Shown here in pieces: positions 16,331 to 27,114 of a stretch of DNA of 64,000 bases. The first letter of the stretch is position 1. Each line of letters starts with the position of its first letter. The notes beneath the pieces were generated by a model that saw nothing but the letters and a program-made list of their open reading frames with translations, was not told the DNA's origin and ran no database searches. The translations under genes were made by a program, and so were the position numbers. The DNA lies in assembly GCF_947500655.1 (NCBI RefSeq), contig NZ_CANMSK010000003.1, positions 186,001 through 250,000 on the forward strand, given 5' to 3'. Source of the DNA: an uncultured Psychrosphaera sp. (GTDB lineage Bacteria > Pseudomonadota > Gammaproteobacteria > Enterobacterales > Alteromonadaceae).

Positions 16331-17191
16331 ATGAACTTAGAAAATAAACTAACACTCACCATTTCTTGTCCCGACCGAGTTGGACTTGTTGCTGCGGTGA
16401 GTCAATTTTTAGCAAAAAACAATATTACTATATTAGATGCAAATCATCATACCGACAGTGAAACTCAATCATTTTTCATGCGTCACGAAATGCTATTTGA
16501 CCCAAGTCTTATTAGTTTTGACTCGCTAAGAAAACAATTTTCTACTATCGCTGAGCAGTTTCAAATGACTTGGGCAATTACCCCTAAAAAAATTAAAAAC
16601 AAAGTGGTGTTATTAGCCAGTAAAGAATCACATTGTTTAACTGATATACTGCACAGATGGCATGAACAAGAGCTAGATTGTGAGATTGTGGCGATTATTG
16701 CTAATCATCCAGAAATGGAAAAATACGCAAACTGGTATCAACTGCCATTTCATCATGTTGATTTTAAAACCGATAAACAAGCTGCATTTTCTCAACTTGA
16801 AAATTTAATTGAGCAATACCAAACCGATACTATTGTATTAGCGCGGTTTATGCAGATATTCCCTGACTCACTTTGTCAGAAATTTAAACATCAGGTGATC
16901 AATATCCATCACAGTTTTTTGCCATCATTTGTTGGCGCTAAACCGTATCACCAAGCGCATAAACGTGGCGTAAAGCTGATAGGTGCGACTTGTCATTATG
17001 TTACGGCTGAGTTAGACGCAGGGCCTATTATTGAACAAGAAACATCTCGTATTAGTCACAGTGACTCTATAGAAGATATGGTAAGAAAAGGTAAAGAGTG
17101 TGAGAAGTCAGCACTTGCCAGAGGATTAAGATATCACCTTGAACACAGAGTGATGGTGCAAGGCAACAAGACTATTGTTTTTTCTGATTAA
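16331..17191 (+). CDS. purU: Formyltetrahydrofolate deformylase PurU
   Basis: Hydrolyses 10-formyl-THF to formate and THF, balancing one-carbon and purine pools. The product has an N-terminal ACT domain (about 5-80; 'LTISCPDRVGLVAAVSQFLA') and a GART-like formyltransferase domain (about 88-284). The catalytic triad is visible: Asn191 and His193 in 'NIHHSFLPSF' and Asp229 in 'AELDAGPIIEQE'. I start at the ATG (16331, 286 aa); a TTG three codons upstream would add MAH and is not needed for the family match. No strong ribosome site is visible for either. It shares a terminator with the convergent DUF4442 gene. Confidence 0.94.
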   Translation: MNLENKLTLTISCPDRVGLVAAVSQFLAKNNITILDANHHTDSETQSFFMRHEMLFDPSLISFDSLRKQFSTIAEQFQMTWAITPKKIKNKVVLLASKESHCLTDILHRWHEQELDCEIVAIIANHPEMEKYANWYQLPFHHVDFKTDKQAAFSQLENLIEQYQTDTIVLARFMQIFPDSLCQKFKHQVINIHHSFLPSFVGAKPYHQAHKRGVKLIGATCHYVTAELDAGPIIEQETSRISHSDSIEDMVRKGKECEKSALARGLRYHLEHRVMVQGNKTIVFSD

Positions 17192-17238
17192 GCTCTGAGC
17201 CTAAACAGTTACAAAGAAAACGGTTATAAAACAAACTA

Positions 17239-17275
17239 AAAAGCCGTAAGTGATCACATTACTTACGGCTTTTAT
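17239..17275. terminator. Bidirectional rho-independent terminator
   Basis: 13-bp stem AAAAGCCGTAAGT / ACTTACGGCTTTT around a 9-nt loop, between the convergent purU and DUF4442 genes. Confidence 0.92.
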
Positions 17276-17295
17276 TTCAATGCACCTCAGCCTAG

Positions 17296-17757
17296 TTATT
17301 TCTTAGCAGAAACCCAAAGCTTAATATGACCTTTAACCACAACTACGTCGTTTTCGTCATAAGCGTTAATATCAACAATCACATCGCCCTCTTCCCATTT
17401 GTTGTCTTTTAATACAGCTTCACAACGAATATTGGAGTCAGCTTTGGCGGTGTAATCCACTTGCATGCCTTTTGGGATCCAACGTAAATGTTTAGGAACA
17501 GAAGCTTCTGCCATAAAACCCATTGCCATTTCTAAGCCATTACAAATAGCAATAACGTGCACTGTGCCTATATGGTTTTCTACTGCCCGTTTCTTTTTAA
17601 TTAAACAATGACATTCACCCGGAACTACTTTAGTTATAACCGGTGAAATAGTCTGAAAATATGGTGCTTTTCTAGCAGCAAACATAGAAAATAATTTATG
17701 ACCAAATGGGTATTTTTCTAATTTGTTAAATAATTTTAATACGTAATTTTCGCTCAT
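17296..17757 (-). CDS. DUF4442 hotdog-fold thioesterase-like protein
   Basis: A 153-aa hotdog-fold protein of the DUF4442 (PaaI-like, YiiD-C related) family. Marker segments are 'GECHCLIKKKRAVENHIGTVHVIAICNGLEMAMG', here cited by its ends GECHCLIKKKR and HVIAICNGLEMAMG, and 'PKGMQVDYTAKADSNI'. The central helix after 'NHIGTVHV' is where PaaI-type thioesterases hold their active site. Likely hydrolyses an acyl thioester in the cytosol; the substrate cannot be read from sequence. Single gene between purU and fbp. Confidence 0.85.
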   Translation of the reverse strand: MSENYVLKLFNKLEKYPFGHKLFSMFAARKAPYFQTISPVITKVVPGECHCLIKKKRAVENHIGTVHVIAICNGLEMAMGFMAEASVPKHLRWIPKGMQVDYTAKADSNIRCEAVLKDNKWEEGDVIVDINAYDENDVVVVKGHIKLWVSAKK

Positions 17758-17862
17758 TTTCTGCTTACCCTGTTTATTTTTATTTAGTATTACTTTTAAT
17801 CGAGATAAATTAACACATCCGACCAGATAAACTCAAACCCTTTATTACAGCTATCAATAAGA

Positions 17863-18840
17863 TTAATTATGATAATCCAAGCACACTTGAACTTCTTGTT
17901 TAGATCCTAGAATAACAGGCACTCGCTGGTGTAATTCAGTTGGCTGAATATCCAATATATTTTGCTCACCGTTAGAGACTAAACCACCAGCTTGCTCTAT
18001 CAACCATCCCATTGGGTTTGCTTCATATAATAGTCGTAATTTATTAGGTTGTGCGTCATTGTCGGTATGCGCAGGATAAGTAAAAATGCCACCTCGGCAT
18101 AAAATCCGATGTACATCACCCACCATGCAAGCAACCCAGCGCATATTAAAGCTTTTACCACGCACTCCGTTTTTCCCATCTAATAAATCGCTAATATAGC
18201 GCTGCATTGGCGATTGCCATTTGTGTTGGTTGGAGGCGTTAATAGCAAACTCTTGAGTTTCTTCTGGGATACTCACGTTTTCATTGGTTAATAAAAACGA
18301 GCCATGAGTTTTATCTAACGTATACAGTTTTACGCCTTTACCTGTAGTTAACGCCAATACTGTAGATGCGCCATACATGATATAACCCGATGCCACTTGG
18401 TTCCGACCTGGCTGTAAAAAGTCAATCTCGGTTATTGGCTCACCTTCTGGTTTGTTGTCCGGTATTGGTAGAATAGAAAAAATAGTTCCAGTTATGCTAT
18501 TTATGTCGATATTTGAGCTGCCATCAAGAGGGTCAAAAGCCACTAAAAAGCGTCCACCAGCTTCGCCTTCCACGACAAAGTCTTCTTCTTCCGAGGCAAT
18601 AGCGCGGACGAAACCAGATTCTAGTAACATGTCTTTTAGTAGTTGATTGGATAATACATCTAGTTTTTTCTGTGTTTCGCCCTGAATATTTTCGTCTAAA
18701 GTTGACCCCAAAACACCAGCTAATTCAGCTTGTCCAACACGGAATGAAATATCTTTACACGCGGCTAATATGGTACGAACCAAAGAAATCAAATCGAGTT
18801 CTACACCATCTTCCCGTAATACTGGAGCTAGTCTGCGCAT
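17863..18840 (-). CDS. fbp: Fructose-1,6-bisphosphatase class I
   Basis: Gluconeogenic enzyme removing the 1-phosphate from fructose 1,6-bisphosphate. The 325-aa product matches the class I family in length. It carries the metal-binding signature '[14 protein letters not shown]' (Asp103, Asp106), the earlier acidic ligand in 'IASEEED', and the '[24 protein letters not shown]' region near residue 240 with the substrate-phosphate contacts. '[15 protein letters not shown]' completes the active site. Single gene; its upstream region (18841-19124) is a promoter-bearing AT-rich spacer shared with the divergent MFS gene. Confidence 0.96.
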   Translation of the reverse strand: MRRLAPVLREDGVELDLISLVRTILAACKDISFRVGQAELAGVLGSTLDENIQGETQKKLDVLSNQLLKDMLLESGFVRAIASEEEDFVVEGEAGGRFLVAFDPLDGSSNIDINSITGTIFSILPIPDNKPEGEPITEIDFLQPGRNQVASGYIMYGASTVLALTTGKGVKLYTLDKTHGSFLLTNENVSIPEETQEFAINASNQHKWQSPMQRYISDLLDGKNGVRGKSFNMRWVACMVGDVHRILCRGGIFTYPAHTDNDAQPNKLRLLYEANPMGWLIEQAGGLVSNGEQNILDIQPTELHQRVPVILGSKQEVQVCLDYHN

Positions 18841-19124
18841 AAGTTAACGTCGCCTTCTTTGTTTAAGTTTATTAAATATATAGAGCGGTTCTAAGAAACG
18901 CTTATTCTGACCTTACTTTAACAGGCTTTAACTTTTTTTATTAAAATTTGCAAAGTCAATTCACTGCAATAACTATTAGCTCTAACCCTGCTAGCGCTTT
19001 TTGATCTTAATTAGACCTATTGCTAACTTCCTTATTGATATCAATTAGTCATATACTGCTTGATCATAAAATATCTCCAAGCCGTAGTAACTAAATACAA
19101 CAATCAAAATTTTAATAGGAAAAT

Positions 19125-20306
19125 ATGTCAATCTTCAACCGAGACAAAAATAGTTCTATTTTACTTGCTGGCATATTAGCTCTAGTGGTTGGCGTTGGTG
19201 TAGCTCGGTTTGTGTTTACCTCACTTTTACCTGCCATGTTAGAAGATACAATTAGTATCGCCTTTGCAGGTATTCTCGCATCATTAAACTATGTTGGTTA
19301 TTTAACAGGTTCTGTTTTCTCTGTGTTTATTAAAGACATTCACAGCAAGGTAAAATATTTCCGTTTAGGACTCGTCCTCTGTGTTGTCTCCTCTTTGGTA
19401 TTGGGCATTACCGAAAATAGTACGGTATGGATAATTGCAAGATTACTTGCTGGTTTTGGCGCTGCAATGGCTTTAGTTGTAGGCTCTGCGGTTGTAATGC
19501 TAAAACTACAAGCAACCAGTAAAACTAAAGCGATGGGCATACATTTTAGCGGATTAGGGTTCTCAATAGTCATTACCGACTTATTAATGCGAGCTGTATT
19601 TTATTATGGCGGTGACTGGAAAGATGCATGGCTAATATTGGCTCTATTGGGCGCGTTACTATCATGTTATTGCGTTTACATTTTACAATTTGAAAAACAA
19701 CCAAAAGACCAAGTAGTTAAGCATGAATTTGATAAATCATTATTTTCACCAATGGTGATCATTCTAATTTTGGCTTACTTCACCGAAGGTGTTGGTATGG
19801 TGGTACAAGCAACCTTCCTTCCCGACATAGTTAATTCGTTAGATGGTCTAGCTGGCTACGGCGGATATGTTTGGTTAGCTGTTGGCCTTGCAGGTATCCC
19901 ATCTTGTATTATCTGGATGCGTTTGGCGCATAGATTTGGCAGCATTAATATTATGATAGTCGCGATGTTGTTACAGATAGTTGGGATTTTAATTCCTACT
20001 ATTTCTAACAATATAGTAATGAATCTTGTCAGTGGTTTGCTCTTTGGTGCAACCTTTATTGGTTTAGTCGCTTTATTTATGAATTTTGGCGGCCAACAAT
20101 CAAGCAAAAATCCCGTATTTATAATGGGTGCTATTACATCGGCATACGGCGTTGGTCAAATACTCGCACCTTTATATTCTGTCGCTTTAATCAAACAATT
20201 TAATACTTATGATCAAGCTTTGTACTTAACTGCAATTATTGTTGCTTGCGGTATTTTACTACTTGGTTACGCTAAACGTAATTTACCATCTGTGGTTTCT
20301 TCTTAA
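19125..20306 (+). CDS. YbfB/YjiJ family MFS transporter
   Basis: Inner-membrane transporter of 393 aa with about 12 hydrophobic segments. The start 'ALVVGVGVARFVFTSLLPAML' followed by 'FAGILASLNYVGYLTGS' is the signature of the YbfB/YjiJ (MFS_4) family, whose substrates are mostly unknown. Other helices show 'ARLLAGFGAAMALVVGSAVVM' and 'GFSIVITDLLMRAVFYYGGDWKDAW' (the family's W-containing loop). Divergent from fbp with a 284-bp spacer, and separate from the metalloprotease gene downstream. Confidence 0.87.
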   Translation: MSIFNRDKNSSILLAGILALVVGVGVARFVFTSLLPAMLEDTISIAFAGILASLNYVGYLTGSVFSVFIKDIHSKVKYFRLGLVLCVVSSLVLGITENSTVWIIARLLAGFGAAMALVVGSAVVMLKLQATSKTKAMGIHFSGLGFSIVITDLLMRAVFYYGGDWKDAWLILALLGALLSCYCVYILQFEKQPKDQVVKHEFDKSLFSPMVIILILAYFTEGVGMVVQATFLPDIVNSLDGLAGYGGYVWLAVGLAGIPSCIIWMRLAHRFGSINIMIVAMLLQIVGILIPTISNNIVMNLVSGLLFGATFIGLVALFMNFGGQQSSKNPVFIMGAITSAYGVGQILAPLYSVALIKQFNTYDQALYLTAIIVACGILLLGYAKRNLPSVVSS

Positions 20307-20472
20307 ACTCAATAAAGCAGCATTAAATAAGCACACTTTTGAAAGCCATCGCTAAAAATAGAAGTGAATCAATCTCATTCATAAATCAATTCCTATTGTT
20401 CGTCTTATCGGGCACACTAAAATCAACAATATATGTATATTGGTAATAAATTCATAAAGATGGAACATAACA

Positions 20473-22878
20473 ATGACAGCTAAAATTAAACTTTTTGTAT
20501 TGTTGATAACTTTACTTTCAAACACGGTTATCGCAAAGAATATTAGTAGCTTTACCAAAGGTATGGTTACGACCAAAGGTTTTTATACTTTTTATTACGA
20601 TGATGCTAAAGATAAAATTTATTTAGATATTGATAAACTGTCACAACCATTTTTATTTCAAAGCTCCATGCCTCAAGGTTTAGGCTCTAATGATATTGGC
20701 CTTGACCGTGGACAACTTGGCGATACTCGTATTGTGCAATTTGAGCGTTATGGGAATAAAGTTTTCCTTAACCAATTAAATACATATTATCGAGCAGATT
20801 CTAACAATAAAGCCGAAGTACAAAGCGTGAAAGAAGCATTTTCACAATCGGTATTACATGGTTTTACTATTGTCAGCCAAGATAAAAACTCAGTATTAAT
20901 TGATTACACACCATTCTTACTAACTGATATTCATGGCGTTACTCGTAAGTTAGCGGCTAAAAAAGAAGGTAAATTTTCTTTAGATGCATCTCGTAGCGCC
21001 GTGTTTATGGAGCGTAGTAAAGCATTCCCTAAAAACACTGAATTAGAATCTATCGTCAGCTTTAAAGGCTCTACACCGGGTAAACATTTACGCAGCATTG
21101 CGCCCGATGCTTATAACATCACAGTGCATTTACATCATTCACTAATTGAATTACCTGATGACAATTACCAGCCTAGAGTTTTTCATCCGTATTCTGGTTT
21201 TTGGAGTGTTGAATACAAAGACTACGCGGCTAATTTAGATGATGATATGAGTGTTAAATATATTCCTCGCCATCGTTTACAGAAAAAGGATCCTAACGCT
21301 GCTAAAAGTGAAGCTGTTGAACCTATTATTTATTATCTTGATCCTGGTGCACCAGAGCCTGTGCGTTCTGCATTGTTAGATGGTGCAAAATGGTGGAATA
21401 CCGCTTTTGAAAAAGCCGGATATATAAATGCATTTCAAGTGAAAATGTTACCTGATAATGCAGATCCTATGGATGTGAGATACAACACAATTCAATGGGT
21501 ACACCGTGCTACTCGTGGTTGGAGTTATGGCTCGTCTGTTATCGACCCAAGAACCGGTGAGATTTTAAAAGGCCATGTAACATTAGGTTCATTACGAGTT
21601 CGTCAAGATTACTTAATTGCCCAAGGCCTAACAGCACCATTTAAAGATGAAAGTAGTAATACAAATGCAGTAAAAGAAATGGCATTAGCACGTATTCGTC
21701 AACTTTCAGCGCACGAAGTTGGCCACACGTTAGGTATAGCTCATAACTTTGCAGCCTCAGTTAACAACCGAGCATCTGTTATGGATTACCCTCACCCGCT
21801 AGTAAAAATAACCAATGGTGAAATAGATTTAACCGATGCTTACGATGATAAAATAGGGGGTTGGGATGAATATGTGATCAAATATGGTTATAGCGAATTT
21901 GCTACACCTGAACTAGAAAAACAGCAACTATCTGGATTGATTTCAGCAACAAAAAAACAAGGTTACTTGTATATGTCTGATCCTGATGCTCGTCCACTTT
22001 CTGGTGCTGAGCCTAATGGACATTTATGGGATAATGGTGAAAACCCTGCTGTTGAGTTAGAACATATATTAGATGTACGTAAGTTAGCGCTTAATAACTT
22101 TGGCCTTAATAATCTAGCTAGAGGTAGAAGCGTATCAGATTTACAAGAAATTCTTGTGCCTGTGTATTTACTCCACCGTTTTCAAACAACAGCTGCGGCA
22201 AAGTTAATTGCTGGAGTTGATTACAGTTATCAAGTTAAAGAAGATCTAACATCCACCGATAATAAACTAGCAGTAACTGCAGTTTCTTTTGCCCAACAAA
22301 AAACTGCGCTTACAGCAATATTACGCACTTTAACGCCTGCTGAATTAGTTATCCCGCAACATATTGTTAATTTAATTCCGCCAAAAGGCTATGGTTCTTA
22401 TCGCAATAGAGAAAGTGCACCGACTAAAACGGGTTTGGTATTTGATCCTATTGAGTTAGCGGCAGCATCTGCACAACATTCATTAAGTGCTTTGTTGGAG
22501 CCGGCGAGATTAAATCGTCTAGCTCAACAGACAAGCTATGTCAGTGGTGATTGGTCTTTACCTTTATATTTTCAGCAGATTTTAGACTCGACTATAAAAG
22601 CGGATATGGAATCTGGTGTTAATGCGTTATTACACAAACGAGTAGCTGCATTAACCATAGAGTCATTGATGAAGAGTTTATTAAGTGAAAGCACATCCAT
22701 TGAAGTAAAAAGTGACATATTTCAATCATTAACAGAATTAAATTCTTGGTTATTTTTACATTCAAGAAACAACAGCTTCAACAAGTTACTTCGCCATCAT
22801 TTGTCTTGGTATTTTGAACACAGAAAATGGTTACCGTTAATTAAACCAACTGCTTTACCTCCTGGTTCTCCAATTTAA
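20473..22878 (+). CDS. Exported zinc-dependent metalloprotease (DUF5117/DUF5118 type)
   Basis: An 801-aa secreted or periplasmic zinc protease. A signal peptide (MTAKIKLFVLLITLLSNTVIA) precedes an N-terminal DUF5118/5117-like beta-rich part (about 25-300) with 'SSMPQGLGSNDIGLDRGQLG'. The metzincin-type motif HEVGHTLGIAHN follows, with zinc ligands His414, His418 and His424 and catalytic Glu415. 'VMDYPHP' downstream is the Met-turn equivalent. A helical C-terminal region follows (about 560-801). The GATGGA ribosome site precedes the ATG. Related proteins are widespread in marine and soil bacteria and thought to degrade peptides or proteins outside the cytosol. Single gene with a strong terminator. 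Confidence 0.92.
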   Translation: MTAKIKLFVLLITLLSNTVIAKNISSFTKGMVTTKGFYTFYYDDAKDKIYLDIDKLSQPFLFQSSMPQGLGSNDIGLDRGQLGDTRIVQFERYGNKVFLNQLNTYYRADSNNKAEVQSVKEAFSQSVLHGFTIVSQDKNSVLIDYTPFLLTDIHGVTRKLAAKKEGKFSLDASRSAVFMERSKAFPKNTELESIVSFKGSTPGKHLRSIAPDAYNITVHLHHSLIELPDDNYQPRVFHPYSGFWSVEYKDYAANLDDDMSVKYIPRHRLQKKDPNAAKSEAVEPIIYYLDPGAPEPVRSALLDGAKWWNTAFEKAGYINAFQVKMLPDNADPMDVRYNTIQWVHRATRGWSYGSSVIDPRTGEILKGHVTLGSLRVRQDYLIAQGLTAPFKDESSNTNAVKEMALARIRQLSAHEVGHTLGIAHNFAASVNNRASVMDYPHPLVKITNGEIDLTDAYDDKIGGWDEYVIKYGYSEFATPELEKQQLSGLISATKKQGYLYMSDPDARPLSGAEPNGHLWDNGENPAVELEHILDVRKLALNNFGLNNLARGRSVSDLQEILVPVYLLHRFQTTAAAKLIAGVDYSYQVKEDLTSTDNKLAVTAVSFAQQKTALTAILRTLTPAELVIPQHIVNLIPPKGYGSYRNRESAPTKTGLVFDPIELAAASAQHSLSALLEPARLNRLAQQTSYVSGDWSLPLYFQQILDSTIKADMESGVNALLHKRVAALTIESLMKSLLSESTSIEVKSDIFQSLTELNSWLFLHSRNNSFNKLLRHHLSWYFEHRKWLPLIKPTALPPGSPI

Positions 22879-22886
22879 TCGCATTT

Positions 22887-22920
22887 AGACAAGGTTGACG
22901 CTTTGCGTCTAACCTTGTCT
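22887..22920 (+). terminator. Rho-independent terminator after metalloprotease gene
   Basis: Long stem AGACAAGGTTGACGC / GCGTCTAACCTTGTCT with one bulge. The T-rich GCGTTATTATTCT follows. Confidence 0.85.
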
Positions 22921-23034
22921 GCGTTATTATTCTCCTTTAATCTATTTTTTAAGATAGCTTCTACGTAATTTACATGCTCTCGATTAGCGTAATATATACT
23001 CTGTAGGACAATACAAAAGGAAATCATCCTCTTT

Positions 23035-24411
23035 ATGCATATTCATATATTAGGTATTTGCGGTACATTTATGGGTGGCATAGCTGCTATTGCTAAAGAA
23101 TTAGGTCACAAAGTGACTGGCTCAGACCAAAATGTTTATCCGCCAATGTCTACGCAATTAGAAAAACTGGGCATTTCGTTAACTCAAGGTTGGGGAGAAG
23201 AGCAATTTAAACCTCTACCTGACGTTGTCATTATTGGTAATGCTCTATCTCGTGGTAATGAAGCCGTTGAATATGTTTTATCTAATAAAATTCCATATAC
23301 ATCTGGGCCAGAGTGGTTAAAAAACAATTTACTGCAAAACCGTTGGGTGCTTGCTGTTGCTGGAACTCATGGAAAAACCACAACGACAAGTATGTTAACT
23401 TGGATATTATCTGATGCTGGTTTTAATCCTGGCTATTTAATTGGTGGTGTACCAGGTAATTTAGAGTTATCAGCGACCGCAGGTGTTGATCCCTTTTTTG
23501 TTATTGAAGCGGATGAATACGATACGGCCTTTTTTGATAAACGCTCTAAGTTTGTTCATTACTTACCAAACACGTTAATTTTAAATAATCTCGAATTTGA
23601 TCACGCCGATATTTTTGATGACTTAAACGCCATTAAACGTCAATTCCATCATATGATCAGAACCGTGCCAGCCAATGGCCTGATATTAAATAACGCAGAC
23701 GATGAGAATGTCACTGATACTCTTAAATTAGGTTGTTGGACTGAAACCCAAAGTGTTGCAGTTCAGGGTGATGCTGATTGGCAAGTTAACTTATTAGAAA
23801 ATAATTTAGGTAACAAAGATGGTTCAACTTTTGAAATATTGCTTAATAAACAAATTTTAGGCACGGTTAGCTGGGAAATGTCAGGGCAGCATAATGTTTA
23901 TAATGGCGTTATGGCTATAGCGGCTGCAAGACATGCGGGTATGGATGTAAAAGTGGCAATACAATCACTAAATACATTTAAAACCCCCAAACGCCGCATG
24001 GAGCAAATATACAGCCAACATGACATTACTATTTATGACGATTTTGCCCATCACCCCACCGCTATTGCAACAACACTAGCAGGATTACGTAATAAAGTAG
24101 GAAACAGCCGAATTATTGCGGTATTAGAACCGCGTTCTAATACAATGAAAATGGGAATACATAAAGATACCTTGGCCGATTCATGGCAAGAAGCGGATAA
24201 AATATTTTTATGTCAAAACCCACAACAAAATTGGCATTTAACTGAAGATAATAAGTTAATTGTATTAGATGATGTGGAACAAATTGTTAGTCAGCTTGTT
24301 GATATTTGCGCACCGAATGACCATATAGTCATTATGAGCAATGGCGGTTTTAATGGTATACATATTAAATTAACCGATGCGATTAATCGTAAATTTAACA
24401 AACCAGCTTAA
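23035..24411 (+). CDS. mpl: UDP-N-acetylmuramate:L-Ala-gamma-D-Glu-meso-DAP ligase Mpl
   Basis: Peptidoglycan recycling enzyme that joins recovered murein tripeptide to UDP-MurNAc in the cytosol. The 458-aa product has the Mur ligase order: N-terminal Rossmann domain ('[20 protein letters not shown]'), central ATPase domain with P-loop '[11 protein letters not shown]' (Lys114) and '[16 protein letters not shown]', and C-terminal domain with '[15 protein letters not shown]' and '[11 protein letters not shown]'. The Mpl-specific GTFMGG start separates it from MurC. First gene of a tight operon: ubiX follows after 29 bp, then yadG and yadH. Confidence 0.96.
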   Translation: MHIHILGICGTFMGGIAAIAKELGHKVTGSDQNVYPPMSTQLEKLGISLTQGWGEEQFKPLPDVVIIGNALSRGNEAVEYVLSNKIPYTSGPEWLKNNLLQNRWVLAVAGTHGKTTTTSMLTWILSDAGFNPGYLIGGVPGNLELSATAGVDPFFVIEADEYDTAFFDKRSKFVHYLPNTLILNNLEFDHADIFDDLNAIKRQFHHMIRTVPANGLILNNADDENVTDTLKLGCWTETQSVAVQGDADWQVNLLENNLGNKDGSTFEILLNKQILGTVSWEMSGQHNVYNGVMAIAAARHAGMDVKVAIQSLNTFKTPKRRMEQIYSQHDITIYDDFAHHPTAIATTLAGLRNKVGNSRIIAVLEPRSNTMKMGIHKDTLADSWQEADKIFLCQNPQQNWHLTEDNKLIVLDDVEQIVSQLVDICAPNDHIVIMSNGGFNGIHIKLTDAINRKFNKPA

Positions 24412-24440
24412 CCTATAAAGTAACCTTAAAGGCTTATTTA

Positions 24441-25079
24441 ATGTCCATAATTGACAGTGAAAACAATTTTGCAGGCCAGATTACTATTGGTATCACAGGT
24501 GCGTCCGGCACTCCTTACGCAGTTGAATTAATTAAGCAATTGGTTAACAACAACATTCAAGTATTTGTGATTATTTCTTCTGCTGCTCGTGTGGTATTTA
24601 AAACGGAAGCTGACATTGATGTGCCGGGACATCCACAAAAAGCCACTGAGTTTTTCACCGATTTTTTTAATGCTAAGCCTCAACAGATCACGGTATTTGG
24701 CAAAGACGAATGGTTCTCGCCAGTTGCATCAGGTTCAGCTGCACCTAAGCAAATGGTTGTTATTCCTTGCTCAACCGGCACACTTTCTTCTATTGCGGTT
24801 GGTGCATCAGATAACTTATTAGAACGCGCTGCCGATGTAGTTATAAAAGAGCGTGGGCAACTAATTATAGTGCCTAGAGAAACACCATTTTCCTCTATTC
24901 ATTTGGAAAACATGTTAAAACTTTCTAACTTAGGCGTGACTATCATGCCTGCGGCTCCAGGGTTTTACCATCAACCAAAATCAATCGAAGACTTAGTGCA
25001 ATTTATGGTTGCCCGAGTGTTAGACCACTTACAAATAAATCAACAAATAGTGCCTCGCTGGGGCTATACAAAATCTTAA
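24441..25079 (+). CDS. ubiX: Flavin prenyltransferase UbiX
   Basis: Makes prenylated FMN, the cofactor of the decarboxylase UbiD in ubiquinone synthesis. The 212-aa product has the family hallmarks: '[19 protein letters not shown]' (FMN-binding start, Gly20-Gly23), '[20 protein letters not shown]' (phosphate and prenyl site) and '[19 protein letters not shown]' followed by '[12 protein letters not shown]'. Placed 29 bp after mpl and 9 bp before the ABC ATPase gene, so cotranscribed. No ubiD is in the window. Confidence 0.95.
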   Translation: MSIIDSENNFAGQITIGITGASGTPYAVELIKQLVNNNIQVFVIISSAARVVFKTEADIDVPGHPQKATEFFTDFFNAKPQQITVFGKDEWFSPVASGSAAPKQMVVIPCSTGTLSSIAVGASDNLLERAADVVIKERGQLIIVPRETPFSSIHLENMLKLSNLGVTIMPAAPGFYHQPKSIEDLVQFMVARVLDHLQINQQIVPRWGYTKS

Positions 25080-25088
25080 GAGGCTATT

Positions 25089-26075
25089 ATGAACACCTTA
25101 GAGCCGACTATTAATGGTAAAAAAACAGCTATGAATGCCATAGAAATTACAGATCTAAAAAAAACCTACCAATCAAAATCAAGAACCGTTGAAGCGTTAA
25201 AAGGAATTTCTTTAAACGTGGCACAAGGTGACTTTTTTGCCTTACTTGGTCCAAACGGCGCTGGTAAGTCGACCACTATCGGCATCATTAGCTCTTTAGT
25301 AAACAAGACATCAGGCACAGTAAAAGTGTTTGGTTACGATATCGACTCTGATATAGAAGCGGCAAAGTCGCAAATTGGTTTGGTTCCTCAAGAATTTAAC
25401 TTCAATATGTTTGAAACTGTATTACAAATAGTACTAAACCAGGCTGGTTATTACGGAGTGGAACGTTCTGAGGCATTAAAACGTGCTGAGAAATATTTAA
25501 AACAAACTGACTTATGGGAAAAACGCAATGCCCGTGGTCGTGAATTATCTGGCGGCATGAAACGCCGTTTAATGATCGCTCGTGCTCTAATGCATGAACC
25601 AAAGATTTTGATTTTGGATGAGCCAACCGCTGGCGTAGACATTGAAATTCGACGTGGTATGTGGGAGTTCTTAAAAGACTTAAATGCCCAAGGTATAACC
25701 ATTATTTTAACTACGCATTATCTTGAAGAAGCTGAGATGTTATGTCGTAACATTGCCATTATCGACAACGGTAAAATTGGTAAAAATACCAATATGAAAT
25801 CCTTGTTAGCCACATTAAATGTGGAAACATTTGTATTAGACACTAGCCCTTTTAAAGGCTCACCAGATTTAGCTGAATATCATCATCAAATTGTGGATGA
25901 TCATACTATTGAAGTTGAAGTGAAAAAAGGACAAGGCTTAAACGCCATATTTAAACAATTGGATACACAAGATATTCAAGTATTAAGTATGCGTAATAAA
26001 GCCAACCGGTTAGAAGAATTGTTTGTCCGATTAGTAGAAGAAGGCAAGTCTAACCAAGCCAAAGGAGATAAATAA
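25089..26075 (+). CDS. yadG: ABC transporter ATP-binding protein, YadG type
   Basis: ATPase subunit of an ABC-2 exporter. The 328-aa product has Walker A 'GPNGAGKSTT', Q-loop 'VPQEFNFNMFETV', signature 'LSGGMKRR', Walker B 'ILILDEPTAGVD' and the H-loop 'ILTTHYLEEAEML'. The stretch 'NQAGYYGVERSEALKRAEKYL' is close to E. coli YadG. AAGAGG sits seven bases before the ATG at 25089; the alternative Met at codon 15 (25131) aligns with the usual family start, so the true N-terminus may be shorter. One base separates it from yadH. The transported substrate is unknown. Confidence 0.93.
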   Translation: MNTLEPTINGKKTAMNAIEITDLKKTYQSKSRTVEALKGISLNVAQGDFFALLGPNGAGKSTTIGIISSLVNKTSGTVKVFGYDIDSDIEAAKSQIGLVPQEFNFNMFETVLQIVLNQAGYYGVERSEALKRAEKYLKQTDLWEKRNARGRELSGGMKRRLMIARALMHEPKILILDEPTAGVDIEIRRGMWEFLKDLNAQGITIILTTHYLEEAEMLCRNIAIIDNGKIGKNTNMKSLLATLNVETFVLDTSPFKGSPDLAEYHHQIVDDHTIEVEVKKGQGLNAIFKQLDTQDIQVLSMRNKANRLEELFVRLVEEGKSNQAKGDK

Positions 26076-26076
26076 T

Positions 26077-26844
26077 ATGTTGTCATATTCAGTCGCATTA
26101 AAAGCTATTCTTACTAAAGAATGTAATCGTTTCCTAAGAATTTGGGTACAAACCCTAGTGCCGCCAGCAATTACCATGACATTATATTTTGTCATTTTTG
26201 GTAATTTGGTTGGTTCTCGCATTGGTGAAATGGGTGGCTTTGATTATATGTCGTTCATTGTACCTGGCTTAATTATGATGTCAGTCATCACTAACTCGTA
26301 CTCCAATGTAGCAAGCTCATTTTATAGCGCTAAGTTCCAACGCAACATTGAAGAGTTGCTGGTAGCGCCGGTTCCTAACTACATTATCATTTTAGGCTAT
26401 ATTGGCGGAGGCATGTTACGCGGTTTATTAGTTGGACTTATTGTCACTTGTGTTTCTATGTTATTTGTTGATATTCAAATCCACAGCTACACCATACTTA
26501 TTTTCACTGTGTTATTAACTTCTATGGTGTTTTCATTGGCTGGCTTAATAAACGCTATTTTTGCTAATAGCTTTGATGATATCTCTATTATTCCCACCTT
26601 TATTTTAACGCCGTTAACGTATCTTGGTGGAGTGTTTTATAGCCTTACATTGTTACCTGAGATTTGGCAGGATATTTCTAAAATAAACCCAATCGTATAT
26701 ATGGTTAATGCATTTCGTTATGGATTTTTAGGCGTATCGGACGTAGACTTAACTTTTGCCGTTGTCATGATCATTGGTTTTACTGTTATCTTCTTTGCGC
26801 TTGCTCTTTATTTAATCAATAAAGGTATTGGTATTCGCTCTTAA
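26077..26844 (+). CDS. yadH: ABC-2 type transporter permease, YadH type
   Basis: Membrane subunit pairing with the preceding YadG ATPase. The 255-aa product has six hydrophobic segments typical of ABC-2 permeases. It shows 'FLRIWVQTLVPPAITMTLYF' at the start, 'SFYSAKFQRNIEELLVAPVP' (coupling helix region) and 'PTFILTPLTYLGGVFYSL' (the ABC-2 signature). 'NPIVYMVNAFRYGFLG' near the C-terminus is close to E. coli YadH. It is last in the mpl-ubiX-yadG-yadH operon and is followed by a hairpin terminator. Confidence 0.95.
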   Translation: MLSYSVALKAILTKECNRFLRIWVQTLVPPAITMTLYFVIFGNLVGSRIGEMGGFDYMSFIVPGLIMMSVITNSYSNVASSFYSAKFQRNIEELLVAPVPNYIIILGYIGGGMLRGLLVGLIVTCVSMLFVDIQIHSYTILIFTVLLTSMVFSLAGLINAIFANSFDDISIIPTFILTPLTYLGGVFYSLTLLPEIWQDISKINPIVYMVNAFRYGFLGVSDVDLTFAVVMIIGFTVIFFALALYLINKGIGIRS

Positions 26845-26872
26845 ATAGTGAAAACACAATAAAATATCATTT

Positions 26873-26915
26873 AGAGTGTAATTATTTAAAAAAAATTACA
26901 CTCTCTCCTGCTTTT
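26873..26915 (+). terminator. Probable terminator of the mpl-yadH operon
   Basis: 11-bp stem AGAGTGTAATT / AATTACACTCT with an A-rich loop; a C-rich gap precedes the TTTTTT run, so strength is uncertain. Confidence 0.65.
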
Positions 26916-27114
26916 TTCTAAATATGTGCTTTACTTGTTGATACATAACAATATATTGCCAGTATAAATTTATCTATGTTAATTTTAATGGCATTAGTAG
27001 CACAATTAACTACTAATCAGCACAATAAAGACTACTGTAGACAATAAAGAATTTTAGTTCTGTGCCGATATTTGTGTTGTTAAACGGTTATTTTTATTAT
27101 TTTGAGGGTGTCGA